Notes under the pieces: model-generated | Seen by the model: only the letters and a program-made list of their open reading frames with translations | Told to the model about the DNA's origin: nothing | The model's database searches: none | From: JBJELF01 sp051879015 | GTDB taxonomy: Bacteria > Bacillota > Clostridia > Lachnospirales > Lachnospiraceae | Assembly: GCA_051879015.1 (NCBI GenBank) | Contig: JBJELF010000077.1 | Coordinates: forward strand, 1-14,970 | Length of the DNA: 14,970 bases | Direction of reading: 5' to 3' | Position numbers and translations under genes: made by a program | Shown: one piece after another, positions 7,493 to 14,959 of the stretch | Layout of the letters: each line of letters starts with the position of its first letter | Position numbering within the stretch: position 1 is the stretch's first letter

Positions 7493-8599
7493 TTATTCCT
7501 TTCCTGCATACTTTTTACTTGCATCGATACAAATTCTCAAGGCTTGTTTTGTATAGTATCCATCTCGCAAACGGAGTCCTACAAGCCTTGCGTTTTTGCA
7601 CATAGTCTGATATCTCTCCAGCGAAATACTGGAAAGTTCCTGCTCCAGATGAACTAAACTATCTACGGTAATTCCTATTTCCTGCTTTTCCACAAAAGGT
7701 GCTAATGCTGCCTGTTTCCATATAATGACAGGCATACCTGCCGCCAAATATAGCGATAACTTATGTGAAGAATTATATTTTAAATACTCTCCTGTATGAC
7801 CAGCACAGGTCTCAACCGACTCTCCATCCCAAACTAATCCATAACTTCCATCTAATTGCTCTAATAACTCCTCTGGTGGAAATTTTCCTCTGTATACTTC
7901 TGGCTTTTCACAATCAGCCTCTAAATGAGTTCCATACAGTCTGATATGATCTGAACCTAGTAAGTCTAACAACAGATAAATATATCCAGCCTTGCGTTTG
8001 GACAGATTACCAGCAATCACGATCGGCTTTTGATATCCCACTGTACCCCATCCTCTCTCCTTGGCCAGATAATCAAAAATATGTAAAATGACTATCTTTT
8101 CCTTTGCCATCCCTACTTGAAGCAAAAACTTTCCCATGGCCTCAGAATGCACAATAGTATAATCCATCTTAGGAATCAGTACTTTTTCTGCAAAATCACT
8201 TCTGCGTGTGTCATAATTGTTATAGACCCCATTTCTCAAACTCTCCAAATCATGAATCAGAGTAATAACTTGGCAATGCTTTCGTCCCTGTAGATATGGA
8301 AGAAATATATCTACCATTTTGGCCATTTGAAATGGATACTGTAACACAAGAATTGCCTGACTCTCAACAATTAAACTAATCTTCAGCCAGTTATAAAGTG
8401 CGAGAAAAAATTTCCAAATTTTGCTGATTTTCCATCCATTCAACTTGGTATGCTCTTTTACAGTTCCTATCGAAATAACCTGAAAACCCTCTCTTTTTAA
8501 AATATCTTTGATATCGTCCGGTGCTTTTGAATAAGCTGATGGGATTGTTTCTTTTCGCTCCATTACAAGATATCTTTTTGGTTGTTTATCCAACTTCAT
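7493..8599 (-). CDS. Gtf3/WbbI-like glycosyltransferase, probable galactofuranosyltransferase
   Basis: A 368-residue GT-B-fold protein. Motifs I associate with the Gtf3/WbbI group are HDLESLR (116-122), GNLSKRKAGY (197-206), GLVWDG (254-259), a GEYLKYNSSHKLSLYLAAG block (270-288) and PVIIWKQAALAPFV (290-303). Members include streptococcal Gtf3 glucosyltransferase and E. coli WbbI, annotated as a beta-1,6-galactofuranosyltransferase. Between glf and a GlfT2-like gene, UDP-Galf as donor is a reasonable inference, but UDP-glucose is not excluded. No signal peptide is seen, so it should work on the cytoplasmic side of the membrane. The ATG at 8599 is preceded by a very strong AAGGAGGA (8610-8603), which decides the start over Met13. 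It is the first gene after the glf terminator and shares a transcript with the two genes that follow. Confidence 0.82.
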   Translation of the reverse strand: MKLDKQPKRYLVMERKETIPSAYSKAPDDIKDILKREGFQVISIGTVKEHTKLNGWKISKIWKFFLALYNWLKISLIVESQAILVLQYPFQMAKMVDIFLPYLQGRKHCQVITLIHDLESLRNGVYNNYDTRRSDFAEKVLIPKMDYTIVHSEAMGKFLLQVGMAKEKIVILHIFDYLAKERGWGTVGYQKPIVIAGNLSKRKAGYIYLLLDLLGSDHIRLYGTHLEADCEKPEVYRGKFPPEELLEQLDGSYGLVWDGESVETCAGHTGEYLKYNSSHKLSLYLAAGMPVIIWKQAALAPFVEKQEIGITVDSLVHLEQELSSISLERYQTMCKNARLVGLRLRDGYYTKQALRICIDASKKYAGKE

Positions 8600-8644
8600 C
8601 TGTCCTCCTTACAGTATCCGCTTTACTGCTTCACTTTTTAGCCG

Positions 8645-8650
8645 ATTATA
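8645..8650 (-). promoter_or_regulatory. Possible -10 element for the downstream glycosyltransferase set
   Basis: A perfect TATAAT reads on the minus strand at 8650-8645, about 45 bases before the ATG at 8599 and downstream of the glf terminator. No convincing -35 lies at 16-18 bases; the nearest TTGTGA is 22 bases away. Because a strong terminator separates these genes from glf, a local promoter or regulated readthrough is needed. Confidence 0.3.
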
Positions 8651-8737
8651 CCGAACAAAATAAAAATCTGCTTCACAACCAAATAAAAAACTTGTAAAAT
8701 CTAATATAGAATTTTTATTAAATAAACAGATAGGAAC

Positions 8738-8790
8738 AAAAAAAATACCTTAAAATGCATTTCATATCAAAATTTTGCATTTTAAGGTAT
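8738..8790 (-). terminator. Strong rho-independent terminator after glf
   Basis: Perfect 15-base inverted arms (8790-8776 and 8759-8745) enclose a 16-base loop. On the minus strand the hairpin is followed at once by a run of eight or more T residues (8744 downwards). It lies 13 bases after the glf stop codon. The stem is AT-rich with few GC pairs, so termination may be partial. Confidence 0.82.
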
Positions 8791-8803
8791 CTCGCTATTT
8801 TCT

Positions 8804-9916
8804 CTATCTCAATTCTCTCTCACACATATCCAAAGCCGATGCAATTACTGTATCCATATCATAATATTTGTACTCGCCCAGGCGACCTCCAAAGATAACC
8901 TTCTCTTCTGCATCAGCCAATTTTTTATACTCTGCATAAAGCTTTCCATTTTTAGTATCGTTAACTGGATAATAAGGCTCGTCTCCCGGTTTCCACTCAG
9001 AACTATATTCTCGAGAAATGACTGTCTTTGGTAAATCATTTCCATCGCTATCTTTACCAAACTCAAACCACTTATGTTCAATAATTCTTGTCCATGGAGT
9101 CTCTCGATCCGTATAATTGACTGCTGCATTTCCCTGAAAATTCGGCTGATCCAACAATTCTGTTTCAAAGCGTACCGAACGATACTCCAAATTTCCCAAC
9201 TGATAATGGAAATAAGCATCAATTGCACCTGTATAGACTACTTTCTTTGCCATCGCATCATATTCTTCTTTGTTTTCCAAATAATCTACATTTAATTTGA
9301 CTTCAATCCCATCCAAAAGATTAGCAACCATCTTTGTATAGCCGCCCATTGGAATCCCTTGATACAGCGCATTAAAGTAATTATTATCAAAAGTAAGACG
9401 TACTGGCAGACGTTTGATAATAAAAGCCGGAAGCTCCTTACAGTCTCTTCCCCACTGCTTTTCTGTATAGCCTTTAACTAACTTCTCATAAATATCACGC
9501 CCAACTAAGCTGATTGCCTGCTCTTCTAAATTTTGTGGTTCTCCCGTAATCTCCTTACGCTGCTCCTCAATCTTTGCAGCAGCCTCCTCTGGTGTCACCA
9601 CACCCCACATTTTATTAAAGGTATACATATTAAATGGCATAGAATACAATTCGCCATGATAATTTGCCACAGGACTATTCGTAAAACGATTGAATTCTGC
9701 AAACTGATTGATATAATTCCAAACTTTCTTATTATTCGTATGAAAAATATGCGCACCGTACTTGTGAACATGAATTCCTTCTACTTCCTCTGTATAAACA
9801 TTGCCCGCAATATTTGGTCTCTTATCAATCACCAAGACAGATTTTCCCTGAGCCTTCGCCTGCTGTGCAAAAACTGCACCATATAAACCCGCTCCTACTA
9901 CTAAATAATCATACAT
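8804..9916 (-). CDS. glf: UDP-galactopyranose mutase
   Basis: A 370-residue cytosolic flavoenzyme that interconverts UDP-galactopyranose and UDP-galactofuranose, the donor for galactofuranosyltransferases. Visible family signatures include the FAD-binding GAGLYG (8-13), RPNIAGNVYTE (33-43), KYGAHIFHT (52-60), YTEKQWGRD (150-158), KRLPVRLTFDNNYF (168-181) with Arg173, ISREYS (300-305), EPYYPVND (313-320) and FGGRLGEYKYYDMD (342-355) with Arg345. Length and motif order are those of a complete enzyme. The ATG at 9916 gives the standard MYDYLVVGAG start and has GGAGGT 10 bases upstream; a TTG at 9940 would add eight residues that contain that ribosome site. Its product is presumably used by the two glycosyltransferases that follow. 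Confidence 0.96.
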   Translation of the reverse strand: MYDYLVVGAGLYGAVFAQQAKAQGKSVLVIDKRPNIAGNVYTEEVEGIHVHKYGAHIFHTNNKKVWNYINQFAEFNRFTNSPVANYHGELYSMPFNMYTFNKMWGVVTPEEAAAKIEEQRKEITGEPQNLEEQAISLVGRDIYEKLVKGYTEKQWGRDCKELPAFIIKRLPVRLTFDNNYFNALYQGIPMGGYTKMVANLLDGIEVKLNVDYLENKEEYDAMAKKVVYTGAIDAYFHYQLGNLEYRSVRFETELLDQPNFQGNAAVNYTDRETPWTRIIEHKWFEFGKDSDGNDLPKTVISREYSSEWKPGDEPYYPVNDTKNGKLYAEYKKLADAEEKVIFGGRLGEYKYYDMDTVIASALDMCERELR

Positions 9917-9981
9917 TGTAACATTTACCTCCAAATTCAAGGCTTACCTATCTTCAAAAGTATATTAATTTTACAAACGAC

Positions 9982-10006
9982 ACACCAGTCATTTGCTGAC
10001 TGGTGT
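9982..10006. repeat. 10-base perfect hairpin between the SDR-LicD gene and glf
   Basis: Arms ACACCAGTCA (9982-9991) and TGACTGGTGT (9997-10006) enclose a 5-base loop, 12 bases after the stop of the SDR-LicD gene. On the minus strand the hairpin is followed by GTCGTTTGT rather than a U-run, and on the plus strand by TTTTG. It could be a weak terminator, an attenuator that lowers glf expression, or a 3'-end stabiliser. No good promoter was found between it and glf. Confidence 0.55.
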
Positions 10007-10018
10007 TTTGCCATCGTT

Positions 10019-12190
10019 TTATTTATCCAATGAAAAGTTATAACCTTGCGCATTATAGTGCTCAAACAATTCACCACGTAAATCTACATTGCGAAATGCT
10101 GGATCATGTTTTGTCTCGTCAAACAAGTTTTGTCCCAAATCAATTCGCACTACATCATGTACCGATTTTCGACCATCTAGTGGCAACAGCTCCATATAAT
10201 GGTCCCCATACCAATGACGTAAATAATCATCATAATGTTCCAAAATAGGAAGCTTTAATCCACAAAAATCAGTTTCAATTGTACCATGAAACCATTCATC
10301 AGGGACTGCTCCTACTTTTTTCAAATTAAATCCCATGGAATCTACTCGATAGTGTGTATTTTTCTTTTCGTAGAGTTTCAAAACATGCATATAATATTTG
10401 TGTAACCACATAAAAGGAAACAGTCTCATAATAGGCAGAGCCACAATTGAAAAATAATAGTGAATATTTTTTCTTGGCTTATCTGCCCAACGAATTCCAA
10501 TTAAACGTCTCACTGCATTAATATGTTTAATATGAAGTTTTTGAAAAAATGGACGATCCGAAGTTTTGTAGTAAATAAAAACATCGATATAAACTCCATT
10601 CATCATAGGGTATTTATTGGAATATTTCGTCGAAAAAAAGCTATTCTTCAAACGAATTTTATCATGAATATAATGGCTAGTAGGCTCGGTAGCAAAGTTT
10701 TGATATCCATAATCAACACTTAAACTTTTAGGGCATACCTTTAAAAACTTTTCATAATCTTCAGGCAACATGCTAATATCAACATCATCGTCCCAAGGAA
10801 TAAAACCGTGATGGCGTACTGCACCTAGCATAGTACCTGCAGAAAGAAAATATTGAATCCCATTTGCCTTGCAGATAGCATCTACCTCTTTTAAAATTTC
10901 CAATTCTAACTCTCGAATGCGATCCATTCTCCCATAGTAAACATTGATATCACTTTTGGGAATATATGACTCCGCGCCTAAGTACCATAATGCAGTGTCT
11001 TTCAACGCACTTAATTTTGTTGTATATAATACTTTTTGAAGATTAGTACGATGGGTAAGACGCAGCTTACGGGCATTTAACATTCGATATTCGACTGCGC
11101 ATTCCTTATTCCACCCTTCATGCTCTGTTTCCAAACAACAATCCTGCTCTGGAAAAGCGCCATACAAAGCGCTAATAATTTGATATCTAGATAATTCCCA
11201 GGAACTTACATGATAAATATTACCTTTTCGACCATTCGTCATACCTAATAAAATACCTACTAATGCATCCTTTACATAGGAGGCGGATGCAAAATCATGG
11301 CGATCACGATCATAAATAGTTACTTTTTTATTTGTAAACATATCATGTAATACATCCATAACCCAAATATGATCTTCAGCAGTAATTCCTGGTCCAAATA
11401 CGCGATCCATACGAATTACCTGTATACGGCTCATAATATCTTCATAAGAACGAATACAATCTTCCAAATGAGATACAAACTTTTCTAAGCTGTCTGCAGG
11501 ATAATTACGGAAAATAACCTCATATTCACGTTCAGCAATGGCATGTGTAACTTCTGGCAATGGCTCCGCAATGTCTGGAATACAGGTAATTAATTGAAAA
11601 AGATTATCTGGATATTTTAGGTTATGATCTAAAATTTGTTTTAACTCTCTCTCTTTTTCAATACGCTTCTGCACATCCATATACATTGGATGACGCAGAT
11701 TAGCAAACTCAAAAAACATCTCACGACGTTTGGAAGTCATGTCAGCTAAAGCCTCATCAGAGGTATTTTCGTCAAAAATTTTCTCTTCTTTTATAATTTC
11801 GCCTGATTCAATAGCTGTTTCAGAATCAACAGTATCCTCAACAATATCCAAATCGCCATTTTCAGCATTTGCAGAAATATTTAGCGAGACAGTCAACTTG
11901 CCAGCATTTGCAAAATAAGAGTCTAAAGATTCCCAAATATTAATGTCAGGCCATTGAGCTTTTAACTGCTCGATAAATTCAGGATGCTGAGGTTCCTGGT
12001 TGAGAACAAAATGAATCTGCATCTTAGGCGCCTGTTTTTTAAAAAAATTTAAAGTACCACATAATAAATAGCTTAGTTCATGTTCATCCCCAACAATGAC
12101 TGTATTATAATTTTTAAATTTGCCAGCCAATTTTAATTTCCGAATGGTGCCGGCGGCAGTATTCATGACATTGTACACAAATTCATTCAT
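10019..12190 (-). CDS. Fusion of a degenerate SDR domain with a LicD-family phosphotransferase
   Basis: A 723-residue protein with two parts. Residues about 1-405 align in outline with extended SDR epimerase/dehydratases: RMDRVFGPG (260-268) matches the family's RxxxVYGPG and 300-335 match the later DFASASYVKDA and YHVSS segments. The nucleotide-binding GxxGxxG is absent (the site reads VIVGDEHELS, 31-40), and the catalytic YxxxK appears as Tyr230-x-x-x-Ser234. An acidic insert, about 105-150, interrupts it. It is therefore probably not an active oxidoreductase. Residues about 420-680 form a LicD domain: AGTMLGAVRHHGFIPWDDDVDI (451-472), with Asp467-469 and Asp471, then YIDVFIY (534-540). LicD proteins transfer phosphocholine or related phospho-groups from CDP donors to glycans. 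The start at 12190 is 7 bases after the preceding SDR gene; its ribosome site is weak (AAGG, 10 bases away), suggesting coupling. Confidence 0.8.
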   Translation of the reverse strand: MNEFVYNVMNTAAGTIRKLKLAGKFKNYNTVIVGDEHELSYLLCGTLNFFKKQAPKMQIHFVLNQEPQHPEFIEQLKAQWPDINIWESLDSYFANAGKLTVSLNISANAENGDLDIVEDTVDSETAIESGEIIKEEKIFDENTSDEALADMTSKRREMFFEFANLRHPMYMDVQKRIEKERELKQILDHNLKYPDNLFQLITCIPDIAEPLPEVTHAIAEREYEVIFRNYPADSLEKFVSHLEDCIRSYEDIMSRIQVIRMDRVFGPGITAEDHIWVMDVLHDMFTNKKVTIYDRDRHDFASASYVKDALVGILLGMTNGRKGNIYHVSSWELSRYQIISALYGAFPEQDCCLETEHEGWNKECAVEYRMLNARKLRLTHRTNLQKVLYTTKLSALKDTALWYLGAESYIPKSDINVYYGRMDRIRELELEILKEVDAICKANGIQYFLSAGTMLGAVRHHGFIPWDDDVDISMLPEDYEKFLKVCPKSLSVDYGYQNFATEPTSHYIHDKIRLKNSFFSTKYSNKYPMMNGVYIDVFIYYKTSDRPFFQKLHIKHINAVRRLIGIRWADKPRKNIHYYFSIVALPIMRLFPFMWLHKYYMHVLKLYEKKNTHYRVDSMGFNLKKVGAVPDEWFHGTIETDFCGLKLPILEHYDDYLRHWYGDHYMELLPLDGRKSVHDVVRIDLGQNLFDETKHDPAFRNVDLRGELFEHYNAQGYNFSLDK

Positions 12191-12197
12191 AATTTTA

Positions 12198-13262
12198 TTA
12201 CCTTTTTTCCTTATTAGTATGATTTAACACAGTATGTCTTAATCCTTTATCTAAATCAATGATTGGATTCCAGCCTAACGCCTCTAATTTGTCCGAATTA
12301 AGCACAGCATCTGCAATCAAGGAAAATGCCTGTTTATCTTGCTCAGTAGGAATATCAAATACTACCTGTAACTTTTTTTCTGGAAATAAAGCGATAAGAC
12401 GTTCTGCCATGTTGCGAATCGTAGTAATACCAATGCTCGAAGCAATATTATAAGCTTCTTGACTCCTGCCCTTTGCCAAAACAGTAAACAGACCCGAAAT
12501 CGCATCACACACATAACAATAAGAACGCTTTTGTTCCCCTTTACTTTTCATTACAATATTATGACCAGCGGCAACTTCTCTAGGAAACATAGCAGCCACT
12601 TTGGAATCATTTTCTTTCATACCTGGACCATAAATGTAGGACAAACGTCCAATCGACACAGGAATGTTGTATTGCTTTCCATAAGAAATACACAAAGTCT
12701 CACATGCTTTTTTACTCAAAGGATAACAGGAACGCGGATTACAGGAATCAATGATACCATATTCATTTTCGTGAATGGAAGGATTCTGATAGGTCGTCCC
12801 ATAAACTTCAATTGTAGAAACATACAAAAATTTTCGCTTTAAATGTGTCTTAGCATAATTGAGTAAATTAGAAGTTCCTAAAAAATTAGTGTTCATAGTG
12901 CCAACCGGATCCTCAAAATATTCTTTTGGAGCAGCATTACTAGCACAATGAATAATATAATCAACATCCTGCTGGAAGGATGAAAGAGGAGCGCAGACAT
13001 CCTGCTCTATAAAAAAAATTCTTCCTGCCTCTTCGTAGGATCGAAATAGATTACGAGCTCGCTTTGCAGAACGAACAACAGCATAGATGGTAGTATTTGC
13101 CTGATGCTGTTCGGCATCCATCATCAGAGAATGAACAAGATAAGAACCGATAAAACCAGTTGCACCAGTAATTAAGAATGTGCTGCCACGGAGTTGTTCC
13201 ATGGCAGTACATTGCTGCAGCATATCAAAAATATCATTTTTAATAATAGGTGTTAATTCCAT
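12198..13262 (-). CDS. Extended SDR, NAD(P)-dependent sugar epimerase/dehydratase-like
   Basis: A 354-residue extended short-chain dehydrogenase with all catalytic motifs intact: GATGFIG (33-39) for NAD(P), VSTIEVYG (148-155) with Ser149, Tyr180 and Lys184 in YPLSK, and RLSYIYGPG (206-214). Characterised relatives act on nucleotide sugars (4,6-dehydratase, decarboxylase or epimerase); the substrate here is unknown. The ATG at 13262 has GGAG 8 bases upstream and overlaps the end of the cytidylyltransferase gene by 10 bases. An ATG at 13280 would overlap by 28 bases and lacks a ribosome site, so I prefer 13262. Overlap with the IspD-like gene and the next gene 7 bases on suggest one pathway: it may modify a CDP-linked intermediate or the precursor to be activated. 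It could also be an ordinary sugar-nucleotide enzyme that only shares the operon. Confidence 0.88.
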   Translation of the reverse strand: MELTPIIKNDIFDMLQQCTAMEQLRGSTFLITGATGFIGSYLVHSLMMDAEQHQANTTIYAVVRSAKRARNLFRSYEEAGRIFFIEQDVCAPLSSFQQDVDYIIHCASNAAPKEYFEDPVGTMNTNFLGTSNLLNYAKTHLKRKFLYVSTIEVYGTTYQNPSIHENEYGIIDSCNPRSCYPLSKKACETLCISYGKQYNIPVSIGRLSYIYGPGMKENDSKVAAMFPREVAAGHNIVMKSKGEQKRSYCYVCDAISGLFTVLAKGRSQEAYNIASSIGITTIRNMAERLIALFPEKKLQVVFDIPTEQDKQAFSLIADAVLNSDKLEALGWNPIIDLDKGLRHTVLNHTNKEKR

Positions 13263-13963
13263 TTCTTTTTCTCCATACATGTCAGATAGGCATCCATCAA
13301 TTCAATATCTTCACGAGTAGTGATTTTAAAATTTGTACCTTCTCCCATAACGATATGCACTTCTTCTCCAAGCTCACAAAGCAACGTACAAGTAGCCACT
13401 GTATTGGTGATGCCACGTTTTTGCGCTTCTTCATGAGCCCAAATAAACTTGGACAAACGCAAACTTTGAGGTGTCTGTGTACGTTGAATTAAGTCTCTGT
13501 CTACTACCTCATTTGAGGTTTCAGAATTCTCTGAGCGAAGCAATGCTTCTGTGCAGGGAACACAAGTGATGGCGGTACCATAGCGATTAACTCCAGCAAT
13601 ATTTGCATTAATAATATCATCACTGATTAATGGACGAACCGCATCATGAATGACAACAACATCATCTGGATCACAATGAGAACGGAGCATTTCCATGCCA
13701 TTGCGCAGGGATTCCATTCCCGTAGTTCCTCCCAAGGTAAGCCATTTCACTTTATATAAATTATATTTTTTAACATATTTCCATACCACATCTTCCCAAC
13801 CACGCAGACAAACAATACCAATTGCATCAATTGCTTCATTTTTTTGAAATGCCTCCAGGGTATAAACTAAAATAGGTTTTCCTTTTACAGTAATAAATTG
13901 CTTTGGGGTAGTCATATGCATACGAGCACCAACTCCACCAGCAATAATTAGACCGATATTCAT
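13253..13963 (-). CDS. IspD/TarI-like cytidylyltransferase
   Basis: A 236-residue GT-A-fold nucleotidyltransferase. Family motifs are AGGVGARM (8-15) with Arg14, PKQF (20-23) with Lys21, IHDAVRP (105-111) with Asp107, the RTQTPQ block (161-166), and FKITTREDIELM (212-223) with Lys213. The family joins CTP to a polyol or methylerythritol phosphate, giving a CDP-alcohol and pyrophosphate. IspD (isoprenoid pathway) and TarI (CDP-ribitol for teichoic acid) are hard to separate by sequence alone. Between two LicD genes and an SDR, a glycan role is much more likely than isoprenoid synthesis. A fusion of an IspD-like domain and an SDR is known in Haemophilus Bcs1 (CDP-ribitol), though its SDR is of the short type. 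The start has GGAGGT 6 bases upstream and lies 14 bases after the licD stop. Confidence 0.88.
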   Translation of the reverse strand: MNIGLIIAGGVGARMHMTTPKQFITVKGKPILVYTLEAFQKNEAIDAIGIVCLRGWEDVVWKYVKKYNLYKVKWLTLGGTTGMESLRNGMEMLRSHCDPDDVVVIHDAVRPLISDDIINANIAGVNRYGTAITCVPCTEALLRSENSETSNEVVDRDLIQRTQTPQSLRLSKFIWAHEEAQKRGITNTVATCTLLCELGEEVHIVMGEGTNFKITTREDIELMDAYLTCMEKKKWN

Positions 13964-13977
13964 TTGATGACCTCCAT

Positions 13978-14877
13978 TTATTCAATATTTATATCTACAA
14001 CCATATGCCGCTCTCTCTTCTCAACAGGAGGAATAGTCATATAGTCACCGTATAACATACTTAAGTAATGATCAGGAATCTTCATAATATAATAGTGACG
14101 CTTCTCAAAAGAGATATCTTTAGGCGGAAAAAAAGCACTTCGACAATAAAGTTCTCCAAAAAAATGTCCTCTTCCACTTGGAATCGTAATATAGCGACTT
14201 CGATCGTTGTGACACCTCGAAAGCCATGATTCAGTGATTTGCAGCCATTTATCTAACGAGAAAAATGAAAATAAAAATCCTATTTTACTTTTTAATTGTA
14301 TTAGCTGAAGTGCACTGCGATCTTCGTGGACATACTCAGTAAGCTTTTGATATTTTGAATGAATTCTGACACAAGACGAAATTAGTAATAAAAGATCAGC
14401 AATGCATCCATGACCGAAGCGTAAAATGGGATTATTATAGGTGTTTTCAATTGGAAATATGTCTATGAATACACCAGCACAACTTTCATCGCTTTCTAAC
14501 AATTCAACATAACGAGTGCCCTTTTTGCGGATTTTCATAAAATTTAAATCGTAACCTGTATGGAAACAAATATTTTGAACCCAATATTTATCAGATAACC
14601 GTTCTTTTACCAAAAGAGCAAAACGGTCATAATCTTTTCTAGGCATACATAAATCAAGATCTTCATCCCATGGAATGTAACCATGATGTCTTACCGCTCC
14701 AATGGCCGTACCGCCACAGATAAAATAGGTTAATCCCTCCTCTCGACAAAGATAATCCAAATCATCCATCATATCCAATAAAATTTTTTGGATTTTTTTT
14801 ATGTCAGTTTCACTGAGAGGACGTAGTTTTTGGCTCTGAGACGCCATATTTTTTAAAAGTTGATAAGATTCTAACAC
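13978..14877 (-). CDS. LicD-family phosphotransferase
   Basis: A 299-residue LicD-type protein and the first gene of the locus. The core motif is ICGGTAIGAVRHHGYIPWDE (53-72), with Asp71, Glu72, Asp73 and Asp75 as the acidic cluster, followed by MKIRKKGTRY (114-123) and GVFIDIFPI (135-143), where LicD proteins place further conserved residues. The family transfers phosphocholine or other phospho-alcohols from CDP donors to teichoic acid or capsule sugars; no choline-uptake or choline-kinase genes are here, so choline is not implied. The start is a GTG at 14877 with GAGGT 5 bases upstream, better supported than the later ATG codons (first at residue 11). A hydrophobic stretch near 158-170 is short and not clearly a membrane helix. 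It shares only the LicD core with the second LicD domain at 10019-12190, so they probably act on different acceptors or donors. Confidence 0.88.
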   Translation of the reverse strand: MLESYQLLKNMASQSQKLRPLSETDIKKIQKILLDMMDDLDYLCREEGLTYFICGGTAIGAVRHHGYIPWDEDLDLCMPRKDYDRFALLVKERLSDKYWVQNICFHTGYDLNFMKIRKKGTRYVELLESDESCAGVFIDIFPIENTYNNPILRFGHGCIADLLLLISSCVRIHSKYQKLTEYVHEDRSALQLIQLKSKIGFLFSFFSLDKWLQITESWLSRCHNDRSRYITIPSGRGHFFGELYCRSAFFPPKDISFEKRHYYIMKIPDHYLSMLYGDYMTIPPVEKRERHMVVDINIE

Positions 14878-14910
14878 AACTTACCTCACAAAAAAATAAA
14901 CACTATATAA

Positions 14911-14923
14911 CAACATATTGTTG
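14911..14923. repeat. Inverted repeat at the predicted transcription start
   Basis: CAACA (14911-14915) and TGTTG (14919-14923) form a 5-base inverted repeat around TAT. It sits directly downstream of the -10 box, across the expected start site, a typical place for a repressor operator. The arms are short and chance cannot be excluded. Confidence 0.3.
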
Positions 14924-14924
14924 A

Positions 14925-14953
14925 ATTATAACATAATCTAGTATAATTGTCAA
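14925..14953 (-). promoter_or_regulatory. Consensus sigma-A promoter of the glycan operon
   Basis: On the minus strand TTGACA (14953-14948), a 17-base spacer and TATAAT (14930-14925) match both consensus boxes exactly, and TGT before the -10 makes it extended as well. Transcription should start near 14918, leaving about 40 bases before the GTG start at 14877. This indicates the licD gene heads the transcript. Confidence 0.88.
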
Positions 14954-14959
14954 TCTAGA
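14937..14959. repeat. TCTAG/CTAGA inverted repeat bracketing the -35 box
   Basis: TCTAG (14937-14941) and CTAGA (14955-14959) are inverted arms separated by 13 bases, and the -35 hexamer (14948-14953) lies between them. This could be an activator or repressor site that occludes the -35 region. Evidence is symmetry and position only. Confidence 0.3.

Noticed and set aside
8845..9228. 127-codon open frame inside glf on the same strand
   Set aside because: It is an out-of-frame reading of glf with no family resemblance or ribosome site.
9917..9940. TTG start at 9940 that would lengthen Glf by eight residues
   Set aside because: The added codons contain the GGAGGT ribosome site for the ATG at 9916, and Glf proteins normally begin MYDYL just before the FAD motif.
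12459..12842. 127-codon plus-strand open frame inside the SDR gene
   Set aside because: It is antisense to an SDR with intact motifs and has no ribosome site or recognisable domain.
13263..13280. ATG at 13280 as start of the extended SDR
   Set aside because: It has no ribosome site and overlaps the preceding gene more deeply; the ATG at 13262 has GGAG at good spacing.
13253..13963. Calling this gene ispD of the isoprenoid pathway
   Set aside because: Sequence alone cannot separate IspD from TarI-like enzymes, and overlap with SDR and LicD genes points to glycan synthesis.
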